Assembly: GCA_964532225.1 (NCBI GenBank)
Contig: CAZHHM010000012.1
Location: 1-49,092 of the forward strand
Origin: CAZHHM01 sp964532225
Lineage (GTDB): Bacteria > Margulisbacteria > WOR-1 > JAKLHX01
DNA: 49,092 bases
Reading direction: 5' to 3'
Under the pieces are notes generated by a model. That model had not been told where the DNA came from and made no database searches. It worked only from the letters and a program-made list of their open reading frames with translations. Made by a program: the position numbers and the translations under genes. Below are positions 27,003 through 37,600 of this stretch, in pieces (positions within the stretch are counted from its first letter, which is position 1; each line of letters starts with the position of its first letter).

Positions 27003-28919
27003 ATGGATAAATCAAAAAGTTCAAAGAAAGGAAAGGGAATGAAACACTTTAAGGTCCTCGCCGCTTTGCTGATGTTCATCTTCACGACCGGAATGTCCAG
27101 CGCGATACAGGCAATAGACCCCGGATACATCGGAGTAGGAGCAAGACCGATGGGAATGGGTAAGGCGTACGTGGGCGTGGCCGAGGACGGGGAAGGCATG
27201 TTCACGAACGTGGCAGGGCTTGGAAGGATAAAGAGCCCCAAGCTGACGAGCATGTACAGCAACGTGATGGGGGATGTGAACTATTTTGTACTGGGCGGAG
27301 CAATCCCTACGGATATGGGAACGTTCGGTCTGGGATACGTGGGCGCGAACGTAGGCGACATACTGCTGTTCGGAGAGAGCATAAGCGGACATCACCCGAT
27401 AGAGACGGGTATCGGCACATACGGCAACAACGTAGGGTACCTGAGCTACGGGTTGAACATGGGTAGAGTTGCGGGATGGATGAAAGGGCTGTATGTAGGC
27501 GCTAACCTCAAATATTTCAGCCAGAGCGGAGAAGGTACGACTGAAGCTCTGGGCAATAACGGTACTGGAATGGACATCGACCTTGGAATGCTGTACGAGG
27601 CGAATGAATGGCTTAGCGTAGGCGCCAGCCTGCAGAACTGCCTGCCGGCGAACATGGGAGGCAAGATCAGGTACAACAGCGGAATAGAAGAAGGCATCCC
27701 GATGCTGGCAAAGGTTGGCAGCAGGGTAAAGGTAATGGGAGAGAACGGAGTTATGGGCGGAGATATCAGGGTAGATGTAGCAGGGGATGTTGATATCAAC
27801 GTTAACGGGGAGAGGCCTGGCGGCTATCACATAGGAACAGAGATCTGGCCGGTAAGCGGCATAGCGTTAAGGGCGGGGCTTGATAAGGACCCGTCGCCGG
27901 CGACAGTGGACCAGAAGGAAAGCACGAACGTCACATTGGGAGTAGGTTTAAGGTACGGCGGGTATGGATTTGACTATGCATACCATCCGTACAGCAGCAT
28001 AGCGGACAACACGACGCATTATGTGTCGATAAGCTATGTAGGCAAGGACGCGGAAGAAGGGGACTATATAGAGTACTTAAAGCCTCGGGACAAACTGATC
28101 ACGAGGAAGAGCAGCGTGGTAGTGTCGGGAATGGCAAAGCCGGTGGTCGCTGAGATAAGGATAAACGGCAAGGACGCGGAACTTGACATGATGAGCAACG
28201 GACAGGGCTTCAAGATGACACAGGAGCTGGGGATAGGCAAGAACCTGATAGTGGTAGAAGCATATGACAGCAACGGGAAGCTTCTGCAGACAAAGAGGAT
28301 AAGGCTGGTAAGGCTGGCAACGTTCACGGACGTACCGAACGATTACTGGGCGGTAGATCCGGTGGAGTACGGCGTGACGGCAGGACTTGGAGAAGGAGCA
28401 CCGTCGGGCAGCGAGACGTTCAAGCCTGACCAGGTGATGAGGAGGGCTGAGCTTGCAGAGATGATGGTGAAGGCGAAGGGTGAGGACATACAGAGGACGA
28501 TAGAGACAAAGATATTCCCTGACCTGCCGGACACGCACTGGGCGGCGAGGTATATAGAAGCGGCCAACGAGATGGGTATAATAATAGGATACCCTGACAA
28601 TCTGGTGAGGCCGAACAAGGTGATAGACAGGGTAGAGGCGGTGACGGCATCGAGCAGGTTCGACGGGCTTGAGCCGGAGCCGGTGGAATACGCTCCGTAC
28701 AGGGACTTAAAGAGCACGCACTGGGCGGCGGGTAACGTGGAAGCTGCCAAGGACAAAGGGCTGCTCGGTTACATAAAGAGCGAAAGGCTGAACCCGAAGA
28801 AAGGGTTGACAAGGGCCGAGGCGATAGAGATACTTACCAGGACGGACTTTGGTAAGGAGAAGATAGACGACCTGCTCAACTGGAACAAGGGTTACGGCGC
28901 AGGTTCGATCGTAAGGTAA
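27003..28919 (+). CDS. PorV/PorQ-like outer-membrane barrel with three C-terminal SLH domains, copy 2
   Basis: A 638-residue protein. Only the first 33 residues differ from copy 1: a longer, lysine-rich n-region (MDKSKSSKKGKGMKHFK) and another hydrophobic core ending MSSA. The rest, barrel, linker and three SLH domains, is residue-for-residue the same. AAGGAG at 26991-26996 supports ATG 27003; an internal ATG at 27039 also gives a workable signal peptide but its ribosome-binding site is too close. It leads a three-gene unit with the two largest surface proteins. Likely role as for copy 1: an outer-membrane protein bound to the wall, perhaps serving export or anchoring of the neighbours. Confidence 0.92.
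   Translation: MDKSKSSKKGKGMKHFKVLAALLMFIFTTGMSSAIQAIDPGYIGVGARPMGMGKAYVGVAEDGEGMFTNVAGLGRIKSPKLTSMYSNVMGDVNYFVLGGAIPTDMGTFGLGYVGANVGDILLFGESISGHHPIETGIGTYGNNVGYLSYGLNMGRVAGWMKGLYVGANLKYFSQSGEGTTEALGNNGTGMDIDLGMLYEANEWLSVGASLQNCLPANMGGKIRYNSGIEEGIPMLAKVGSRVKVMGENGVMGGDIRVDVAGDVDINVNGERPGGYHIGTEIWPVSGIALRAGLDKDPSPATVDQKESTNVTLGVGLRYGGYGFDYAYHPYSSIADNTTHYVSISYVGKDAEEGDYIEYLKPRDKLITRKSSVVVSGMAKPVVAEIRINGKDAELDMMSNGQGFKMTQELGIGKNLIVVEAYDSNGKLLQTKRIRLVRLATFTDVPNDYWAVDPVEYGVTAGLGEGAPSGSETFKPDQVMRRAELAEMMVKAKGEDIQRTIETKIFPDLPDTHWAARYIEAANEMGIIIGYPDNLVRPNKVIDRVEAVTASSRFDGLEPEPVEYAPYRDLKSTHWAAGNVEAAKDKGLLGYIKSERLNPKKGLTRAEAIEILTRTDFGKEKIDDLLNWNKGYGAGSIVR
27099..28915. repeat. 1.8-kb direct repeat, second copy
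   Basis: Second copy of the 1817-nt repeat described at 24968-26784. The copies are separated by 314 nt that hold the terminator, the leader and the second signal-peptide codons. Confidence 0.93.
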
Positions 28920-28962
28920 TAAAGGAGGAATAAGAAAAAAAATGATGAAAGGAAGTGTTTTG

Positions 28963-31900
28963 ATGAATAAGATAAAAGCCTCTTTTTTGAAGGCCGCACT
29001 TGTGTCGATGCTCATGGTAGTGTCAGCGGGCATCGCCAGCGCACTTACCACGATCGATAACTTCGAGGCAACGCCGGGCCGCGACCCGAGAGGTATGATG
29101 GACTGGTACTTCTCTTCGGGCGCCGGAGCGGGAGAGGTGACAATACCGAACCCTGCCAACGATACCACATATTATGTGGACGGCGTCAGGTCCATGAAGA
29201 TACAGTACCCGGGGGCTACCGGCTCCCAATGGGGCGGATACTGGGGAGGCGGCTTCAGCAATCCTTCAGTTGATGCCAAGGACGTTACCGGCGACAATAT
29301 GCTGGTCTACAGCGTAAAAGGCGACGGGACTTCGAACACTCTCAGGCTTGGATTTGACGAATACAAGAACGGCACTCAGGACGAATCGTTCAGGGCTATC
29401 GACGTAATGCCGCTCAGCACTTCAGCCAGCTTCAAAGAGGTCAAGATCCCTCTTTCAAGGATATGGAGGGACGAGTACAGCGCGAATAAGGACGATGACA
29501 CTTTCTCGAACAAGATAAAGACCTTCGTATATGTTTATTCCGGCACCAACCAGACCTCTGCTTTCCATTATGTGGATGCCGTCAAATCGGTCAGCTGGAC
29601 AGGCCCTACTGTGAACATGATCGGCCCTAACTACGGGTCAGCGAACACATCAGTTACTTTGGTAGGTTCAGGGTTCGGCGCCACCAAAGGCAGCAGCACG
29701 GTCACATTCAACGGGGTCACGGCAAGTACGACCTCTTGGTCGGATACAAGGATAGTAGCGACCGTTCCTTCAGGAGCGGCAACAGGCCAGGTCCAGGTGA
29801 ACGTCGGTTCAAATGCGTCTAACGGCGTCACTTTCCTTGTCGGCGCAACAGGCGCTTCTATCACAGGGGCTACGCTGGCGACACCGACCACCATCACGAT
29901 CACAGGCAGCGGGTTCGGAGCTAATCCGGGCGCGCAGAACAAAGCCACAGCAGCTAACCATATAGTCATCGGGTCTATCAGGATAGCGGATGCGGATGTC
30001 GTTTCATGGTCAGATACATCGATAACCATAAACAAGCCGGCAAACCTTCCTAACGGGACTTATGACGTTCAGGTAAGGGCAAGCGACAAAGAGACGAACG
30101 TTTATCAACTGGCCATAAAACCACCTCACTATGAGGGCGGCATTCTCGGTCTGGTCTCGATAAACAGCACCGGAGGCATCTGGTGGACGGTTTCCAATCC
30201 GTCTCAAGGCGGCGCAGGAGCGACCGATCAGGTGAATATCTATGCACCACAGGGGCAGCCTAATTGGAGCGGAGATATCGGAACGGCCCTCCCTATCCCA
30301 TGGCAGGTAGGCGACGACCATATGGTCAAGTTCGACGGCCATGACTCCCAGTACATCACTGTTCCGGGGATATTTACCGGGCAGTACAGCAGAGGGTACT
30401 ATGCTGTGACGAACAAGGACATCACTGCAGCAGGACAGATGTACGGAACAATAGACCAGTACAACAACGCACAGCTGAGACCGATCCCGACCCCGACAGC
30501 GACAGTGAACGGGCAGAACGTGAACCTGAGCTGGGCCGCCGCAGTGGAAGATAACGGCAATCCCACGAGGACCAACATTGTAAGCTATAAGGTCCACAGG
30601 ATAGCTGCTCCCAGCGGATATCAGACCACAACTATCGCGACCAATGTTCCCCATGTCGCGAACCAGCAGATAACTTTTACCGACACCAACGCTCCTCAGG
30701 GAGTGCCTATCGCTTATTCGGTAAGCATCAATTACCGTGCGGGCGTATCGGCGCATAATTCATCGTATTCAGTGCCGGTGACCATCCCGGATACTACAGG
30801 CCCGGTCATTATACATACTCCGATAACATCGCCTCAGCCGGCAGGTGTGGCAGTTGCCATAAACGCCGAGATAACGGACAACGTGGCGGTAACAGGAGCA
30901 AGAGTATATTACAAGCAGTCAGGCAGCCCGACGTTCACAATGGTCAACATGACCAATACATCAGGCAATAGCTGGACAGCCAATATTCCCGCGAACATTA
31001 TCCAGCAGCCGGGCGTCTACTATTACATATGGGCGACCGACGCGGCCAACAATACGGCTACGCACCCGGCAACGAACGCAGCTACCGCGCCGCACTACTT
31101 CACGGTCAGCGGAAGCACGACGCCTGTTGTGGTGTCGGTATTCCCCTCGAACGGTTCGACCAACGTTCCGTTAAGGGCATCTATAGGCGGTACGTTCTCT
31201 GTTCCCATGAACCAGACCAGCGTGAACAATGCGTTCACCATATCACCTGCGGTTGCGGGCGATATCGTCTGGAACGGGAATACTTTCGTGTTCACCCCTT
31301 CACAGGGACTGGCCCAGAACACGGTCTACACCTGTTCATTCTCGACAGCTGCGCAGAGCGCGGCAGGGCTGAGCCTACAGAGCACCTACACCTGGTCGTT
31401 CACGACCGGCAACGGCAGCACCGATAATACGGCGCCGTACGTTATCGCCGTGAACCCGGTGAACAACGCGACCGGAGTGGACATTAACAACCCTTCGATA
31501 GCAGTGACGTTCAGCGAGGCGATGAAAAGACAGGACAGCGAATGGGCTTTCTGGATCAGCAACAGCGTGGCCGGTACATTCTCATGGGCAGGCAACACAA
31601 TGCTCTTCAGGCCAAATTCGGCCCTGGTCAACAACACGGTCTATCAGCTTTCCGAAGGCACTGGCGCAAAGGACCTGGCCGGCAACAGCATGGCCGCGGC
31701 CTATAACTGGCAGTTCACTACTGCAACAGGCACCAACCCGAACGGACCCAAGGTCATAGCCTCTTCTCCGTACGGGAGCAATGTCTATATCAATTCAAGG
31801 ATAACGGCCACTTTCAGCGAAGCTATGAACACGGCGACCGTGAACTCTTCGACTTTCACGGTATCTCCTGCGGTGGCAGGCAGCTTCAGCTGGGCAGGGA

Positions 31901-34632
31901 ACAAGGTCACTTTCACCCCGAACAGCAATCTGGCCATCAACACGCTTTACACGGTCACTATCACGACAGGCGTGCAGAACCAGGCCGGGAACAATATGGC
32001 CTCAAGCTATGTCTGGAAATTCACGACGAACGACTATATCATGATCGATCCGTATGAAGGCACCGAAGGCATCATCTATTACGAAGGCGAGGATATCACC
32101 GCCAACGATCACGGGTATGATCTGGTGAACAAGCATGACGGAGCGCAGGGCGAATGGGTCAAGTATTCGTACTCAGGCAATACATGGGGCGGATACTGGG
32201 GCGGCGTGCTCCCGGTCAACCTTGATATCTCTCAGGCCAACGGCGTGTCGTTCTGGCTCAGAGGTGACGGCAGCAACAACACCATCAGGATGGACCTTGT
32301 AGAAAGCACCGCAGGCGGAGCGGACGGCGAGACCTGGATGGGACCTGAAGTGTACCTCAACTACACCGGCTGGAAAGAGATCCGCATACCTTATTCAGTG
32401 TTCAACAGGAGCCCGTTCGGCGTACAGGGCAACGGAGTGTTCAACAAGAACATAAACAATTACACGGCAGTATATATAGGGACGAACACTTCCAGTGCCA
32501 ACCACTATGTCGATACTTACATCGCGGGTACGTTCAACTATTCGAACTATCCGTCGGTAACGGCCGTATCCCCGCTGCACAGGGCGACCAATGTGGCCCC
32601 GTCCACTACGATACAGGTCACCTTCAGCAAGGCCATGAACCAGGCAAGCGCTCAGGCGGCCTTCAAGATAGTGCCAAGCGTGACGGGAACGTTCAGCTGG
32701 AACGCCGGAAGCACGGTGATGACATTCACGCCGTCCTCGGCACTGGCCGCGAACACACAGTACGACGTGACGATATCGACCTACGCGGCCGATACGACTA
32801 ACAACAATCTTATCAGCCCGTACAGCTGGTATTTCACGACAGGGACAGGGAACGTCAATCCTACGATCCTTAGCGTGTTCCCTCCGAACGGATCGACCAA
32901 TGTTCCTCTGCAGGCTTCAATAGGCGCGACCTTCTCTATGCCTATGAACCAGACCAGCGTGAACAACGCGTTCTCGATATCTCCTTCGATACCGGGCGTG
33001 TTCAGCTGGACAGGGAATACTTTCGCGTTCACTCCTTCGGTCCCGCTTGCCGCGAACACGACATATACAGTGACAATAGCCAACACGGCAACGGGGACGA
33101 ACGGACTGCCGCTGCTGAACACCTATACCTGGTCGTTCACTTCAGGCAACGGCACCAACGATACAACTGCTCCTTATATAGTGGGAGTAACGCCTCCTAA
33201 CAACGCGACAAACGTGGCCCTCAGGCCTACTGTCGGCGTTTCTTTCAGCGAGGCGATGAACCAGTCCAGCGCTCAGAACGCCTTCCAGATGACTGTGTCG
33301 GGCTCTCCGACGCCGATAGCCGGAACGTTCAGTTGGAACGGCAACACTCTGGTCTTCAATCCGACGGCGGCCCTTACGGCGAATACAATCTACACATTAA
33401 GAGTATCGACCGGAGCTCAGGACCTGGCGGGCAACCCGATGGCTGCTATATACAACTGGCAGTTCACTACCGGTCCGTCAACGGACACGACACCTCCGAC
33501 GGTCATAGCCTCGACGCCGTTCGGCGGCAATGTCAGCACGACAGCCCAGATATCGGCCACGTTCTCCGAACTGATGAACCAGTCTACGGTGAACTCGGCT
33601 TCGTTCACTGTAAGCCCGGCGCCTACGGCCACGCCGACCTTTACCTGGACAGGTAACAAGGTAGTGTACAACTATACCGGCAGCCTGGCCCAGAACACGA
33701 CCTACACGGTGACCATATCAACGGCGGTCGCGGATTCTTCGAACAACAATATGGCCTCCAGCTATGTCTGGTCGTTCAGGACCGGAACAAATGTTGTCTC
33801 GCAGCCGTCAGACGTTCACGGAAGATCGATGGCAAAGACGGGCAATGACCTCAGGCTGACATGGGACCCTGCGACAGGGCCTGCGGCAATAGCCTATTAT
33901 GAGATCTACAGGGGAACAACGCCTAACTTCACGCCAGGCGCTGCCAACCTGCTGACGACCGTTCCGGGGACGACCTATACCGATCCCGGCGCGCTTACAG
34001 CGGCCAGCAGCTACTACTACAGCGTCTACGCTGTCGACGTGAACGGCGGGAAGTCCGCTAACAAGTCGAACACGGGCTTCAAGCTTAACAAAGATATGAC
34101 CTATCACACGGCCATCTCGAACATCAACTGGATCGCGATACCGGCCCTTTCGCCTTACACCAACGCCGCTGCCATCGCTGCGGACATCCCGAACGCTACC
34201 AAGGTGAGCAGGTTCAATCCTGACACCCAGCTGTACGAGAACTGGGAGAACATGTTCGGTACATGGGTAGGGACCAACTTTAACGTAAGGCAGGGCGAGT
34301 CATACGCTGTAATGATCAGCGCCAACTCAGCCGGCAGGATAGTAGGGTGGAACGATCCTTACACGGTCAACATGACGTTCCATACGAACATATCCAATAT
34401 AAACTGGGTATCCATTCCGTTCACCGGGCTCTATGCGGACGCTGACAGCATAGCCAAGGATATCCCGAACGCTACCAAAGTGAGCAGGTTCAACCCGAAC
34501 ACCCAGCTGTATGAGAACTGGGAGAACTTCTTCGGGACATGGACGGGGACCAACTTCACTTTCGCTCCGGGAGAAGGTTACGCGGCGATAATCAACGCTA
34601 ACTCCGCCTGGGCGCCGAAAGCGGGTAAATAA
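28963..34632 (+). CDS. giant secreted surface protein with CBM-like, IPT, Big_5 and Fn3 domains
   Basis: An exported protein of 1889 residues from ATG 28963, which has AAAGGAAG seven bases upstream and a clean signal peptide (about 1-28); an ATG at 28942 is the alternative. Order: CBM-like domain (30-205, opening IDNFEATPGRDPRG), two IPT/TIG domains (208-385), the GDDH/YYAVTNKD module shared with its neighbours (386-510), Fn3 (516-605), Ig-like (610-715), three Big_5 domains (721-1020, each with FSEAMN- or FSVPMN-type motifs), a second CBM-like domain (1023-1190), four more Big_5 (1197-1610), Fn3 (1613-1705) and two tandem 92-residue repeats (1711-1889). It lacks the FlgD-like tail of its neighbours. 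Likely a wall- or surface-bound adhesin for polysaccharide. Confidence 0.9.
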   Translation: MNKIKASFLKAALVSMLMVVSAGIASALTTIDNFEATPGRDPRGMMDWYFSSGAGAGEVTIPNPANDTTYYVDGVRSMKIQYPGATGSQWGGYWGGGFSNPSVDAKDVTGDNMLVYSVKGDGTSNTLRLGFDEYKNGTQDESFRAIDVMPLSTSASFKEVKIPLSRIWRDEYSANKDDDTFSNKIKTFVYVYSGTNQTSAFHYVDAVKSVSWTGPTVNMIGPNYGSANTSVTLVGSGFGATKGSSTVTFNGVTASTTSWSDTRIVATVPSGAATGQVQVNVGSNASNGVTFLVGATGASITGATLATPTTITITGSGFGANPGAQNKATAANHIVIGSIRIADADVVSWSDTSITINKPANLPNGTYDVQVRASDKETNVYQLAIKPPHYEGGILGLVSINSTGGIWWTVSNPSQGGAGATDQVNIYAPQGQPNWSGDIGTALPIPWQVGDDHMVKFDGHDSQYITVPGIFTGQYSRGYYAVTNKDITAAGQMYGTIDQYNNAQLRPIPTPTATVNGQNVNLSWAAAVEDNGNPTRTNIVSYKVHRIAAPSGYQTTTIATNVPHVANQQITFTDTNAPQGVPIAYSVSINYRAGVSAHNSSYSVPVTIPDTTGPVIIHTPITSPQPAGVAVAINAEITDNVAVTGARVYYKQSGSPTFTMVNMTNTSGNSWTANIPANIIQQPGVYYYIWATDAANNTATHPATNAATAPHYFTVSGSTTPVVVSVFPSNGSTNVPLRASIGGTFSVPMNQTSVNNAFTISPAVAGDIVWNGNTFVFTPSQGLAQNTVYTCSFSTAAQSAAGLSLQSTYTWSFTTGNGSTDNTAPYVIAVNPVNNATGVDINNPSIAVTFSEAMKRQDSEWAFWISNSVAGTFSWAGNTMLFRPNSALVNNTVYQLSEGTGAKDLAGNSMAAAYNWQFTTATGTNPNGPKVIASSPYGSNVYINSRITATFSEAMNTATVNSSTFTVSPAVAGSFSWAGNKVTFTPNSNLAINTLYTVTITTGVQNQAGNNMASSYVWKFTTNDYIMIDPYEGTEGIIYYEGEDITANDHGYDLVNKHDGAQGEWVKYSYSGNTWGGYWGGVLPVNLDISQANGVSFWLRGDGSNNTIRMDLVESTAGGADGETWMGPEVYLNYTGWKEIRIPYSVFNRSPFGVQGNGVFNKNINNYTAVYIGTNTSSANHYVDTYIAGTFNYSNYPSVTAVSPLHRATNVAPSTTIQVTFSKAMNQASAQAAFKIVPSVTGTFSWNAGSTVMTFTPSSALAANTQYDVTISTYAADTTNNNLISPYSWYFTTGTGNVNPTILSVFPPNGSTNVPLQASIGATFSMPMNQTSVNNAFSISPSIPGVFSWTGNTFAFTPSVPLAANTTYTVTIANTATGTNGLPLLNTYTWSFTSGNGTNDTTAPYIVGVTPPNNATNVALRPTVGVSFSEAMNQSSAQNAFQMTVSGSPTPIAGTFSWNGNTLVFNPTAALTANTIYTLRVSTGAQDLAGNPMAAIYNWQFTTGPSTDTTPPTVIASTPFGGNVSTTAQISATFSELMNQSTVNSASFTVSPAPTATPTFTWTGNKVVYNYTGSLAQNTTYTVTISTAVADSSNNNMASSYVWSFRTGTNVVSQPSDVHGRSMAKTGNDLRLTWDPATGPAAIAYYEIYRGTTPNFTPGAANLLTTVPGTTYTDPGALTAASSYYYSVYAVDVNGGKSANKSNTGFKLNKDMTYHTAISNINWIAIPALSPYTNAAAIAADIPNATKVSRFNPDTQLYENWENMFGTWVGTNFNVRQGESYAVMISANSAGRIVGWNDPYTVNMTFHTNISNINWVSIPFTGLYADADSIAKDIPNATKVSRFNPNTQLYENWENFFGTWTGTNFTFAPGEGYAAIINANSAWAPKAGK
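34096..34606 (+). repeat. tandem 92-codon repeat at the C-terminus of the giant surface protein
   Basis: Two copies offset by 276 nt. The core from 34186 and from 34462 is nearly identical over about 65 nt and encodes IPNATKVSRFNP(D/N)TQLYENWEN. Each unit also has a (T/S)NINW(I/V) start and a GE(S/G)YA end. I recognise no named domain. Confidence 0.85.
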
Positions 34633-34634
34633 CC

Positions 34635-37600
34635 ATGAAAAACATGAATATCATTAAGTATATCGGGTCCGCTGTACTTGCAGCCCTGCTTTCAACGGCA
34701 GCCTTTGCGGGAACGACGCATACGGAGTACGGTTCGATAAACAATGCTTCGGACGGGACTACCGCCAGCGGAGCCGCCGTCAGGCTTTACAAAGCTTCGC
34801 TGCCTGCCGAACTTGTCACCGGCACGGCTATGGCAAAACCGTCGCCTCTTACAGGGTTCTTCTGGGCGCTTGACGCAGGTTTCCTGCTTAACACGCAGTG
34901 GATGCCCGGCGACGACCATATGACCCTGATCGATAAAGAGACGAACAGCGGTACGGCAACGCACAAAGGGTACTATGCCGTCATCAACAAGAACGTGACC
35001 AGCTATGACCCTGACCAGTTCAACGATGTTACATTACGGCAGATCCCTGTCCCGACAGGCACTGCTGCTCCGAGCTCGGCGATGCTGAGCTGGTCCGCGG
35101 CTATAGCCGATGTAGGAACTCCCGACAGGTCGGCCACCAATATAGCGGGCTATAACCTGTACAGGAGCACAAGCCAGACAGGTCCGTTCACCAAGGTGAA
35201 CACGAGCCTGATCACAGGGACGAGCTATGTAGATACCGGTCTTACGAACGGTACTACCTATTACTATGTCCTTAAGCTTGTATACAGGGTAACGGCCGGC
35301 ACTGCGCTCATGTCACAGTATTATTCAGCGAACTCAGCCGGGATAACTCCGGGAGGAGTGATCCCGCCCAGCGACAAGATGATCGATGATTATGAGAACC
35401 ATGTGAACAGGGACCCGAGAGGCCACATGGACTATTACTATCAGTCCGGCGCCAATGCAGGAGAGGTGACCATAGCTAACCCTGCAAATGACCTGGCCAG
35501 CTATCATGAGGGCGCAAGGTCAATGATGACAGTTTATCCCGGAGCCGGTGCAGGCCAGTGGGGCGGCTACTGGGGAGGCGGATTCAACAATCCCGCAGTA
35601 GATGCAGTTGACGTAAGCGCGCACAACATGCTCGTTTATTATCTCAAAGGGGACGGCACTGACAACAGCGTCAGGGCTGCTTTCAACGAGTACAAGAACG
35701 GCACGCAGGACGAGGATTTCAGGGCTCTTGACAGCATACCCATGTCGGGCACGGCCGGATATGAGGAGGTCAAGATACCTTATACCAGGCTTTGGAGGGA
35801 TGAGTTCAGCCCGGTAAAGGACGACAACGTCTTCTCTCAATCGGTAAAGGGATACACGTTCGTTTTCAGGGGCGCGGTCACTTCGGCCAACCAGCATAAT
35901 ATCGACTATGTAAAGGCTACATTGTGGAGCGGACCTATCATCGATCTGATAGGCCCAAGCTACGGGCCGACAGGGACCACGGTCACCCTTATAGGCAGGA
36001 ACTTCGGTTCGGTCCAGGGGGCAAGCACCGTCACGTTCAACGGCATCGCGGCAGCGGTCACATCATGGACCAGCACAAGGATAGTCACTATAGTGCCGGC
36101 GGCAGCGACAACAGGGCTTGTTTTCGTGACCGTAGGCGGACAGAAGAGCAACGGGGTCAACTTCACTGTAACGACCTCGGCAGGGCCGGTAATAACCAGC
36201 CTGACGCCTTCATCCGGGCCGATAGGGACTTTGGTCACCATAAATGGCAGCGGCTTCGGGGCTGATCCCGGCGCAGGCAACAGGGCTACTGCGGCAAACC
36301 ATATAGTCATGGGTACCGCCAAGATACTTGATGCCGATGTTATCAGCTGGTCAGACACGGCCATCCAGTACCGAGTACCGAGCCTGGCAAACGGGGTATA
36401 CCCTGTGCAGGTAAGGGCAAATGATCTGGAGAGCAACATAGTCAACTTTACCGTCACTTCGGGAGGCAACGTGCCTACAGTGACAGGTATAAACCCGAAC
36501 ACAGGTCCGAACAACACGACCACGGCGATAACGATATCGGGCACCAACTTCACGGGTGCGACCTTGGTGAAGATAGGGACCACATCGATACCTTTCACAG
36601 TGGTCAACTCGACTACGATAACGGCGACAGTTCCTTCAGGACTTGTTCCCGGACCATACAATGTCACCGTAACAACGCCTTCCGGCACGTCAGCGACGGG
36701 ACCGGCCAGCGTGTTCACTGTTACGTTGCCGTCTGTGGACAAGCTCCTTGACGATTACGAGACGCATGCAGGCAGGGACCCGCTCGGCAGCATGGATTAC
36801 TACTATACGTCCGGCGCGGGAGCAGGCGAAGTCACGATACCTGCGCTGCTGAACGACCTTGTCGCTAAGCAGGAAGGCCTTCGTTCGATGCAGATACAGT
36901 ATCCGGGAGCTGCTACAGGCCAGTGGGGCGGCTACTGGGGAGGCGGTTTCACGAACCCTGCTCTTGACGCGGTGGATGTCACCGGCTACAACATGCTCGT
37001 TTACTATCTGAAAGGCGACGGGACGATAAACGAGCTGTCACCGAGCCTTGCAGAGTACAAGAACGGCACACAGGACGAGACCTTCAGGGCTCTTGATTCC
37101 ATGACACTTACGGGAACGGCAGCGTTCAAAATGGTCAAGATACCTTTCTCAAGGATATGGATCGACGAGTACAGCGCGGTAAAGGACGACCTTTCGTTCT
37201 CAAACAAGGTGAAGGGCTATACATTCGTCTACAAGGGCGCCGGCGCGACGACCGCCAACAACAATGTTGACTGGCTCAAGGTCACTATGTGGGGCGGCCC
37301 GATAATCGATCTCATAGGCCCGAGCTACGGCCCGGTCGGGACGACAACGGTAATATACGGTTCAGGCTTTGGCGCTACAAAAGGCTCCTCAGTGCTGACC
37401 TTCAACGGCATACCGGCGACGACCTCCTCATGGAGCAGCAATATCATAGTCGCGACTGTGCCGGCGGGAGCGGTCACGGGACCTGTTGAAGTGACGGTAG
37501 GAGGGCAGGTAAGCAACGCCGTGCTCTTCACGGTCACGACAAACAGCGGGCCTGTCATCACCTCCCTTGTGCCGAACACGGGAGCTCCCGGGTCCACGTT

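Noticed and set aside
28942..28962. Earlier ATG start for the giant surface protein
   Set aside because: AGGAGG is 13 nt away and the added residues spoil the n-region; ATG 28963 has AAAGGAAG at 7 nt and a clean signal peptide.
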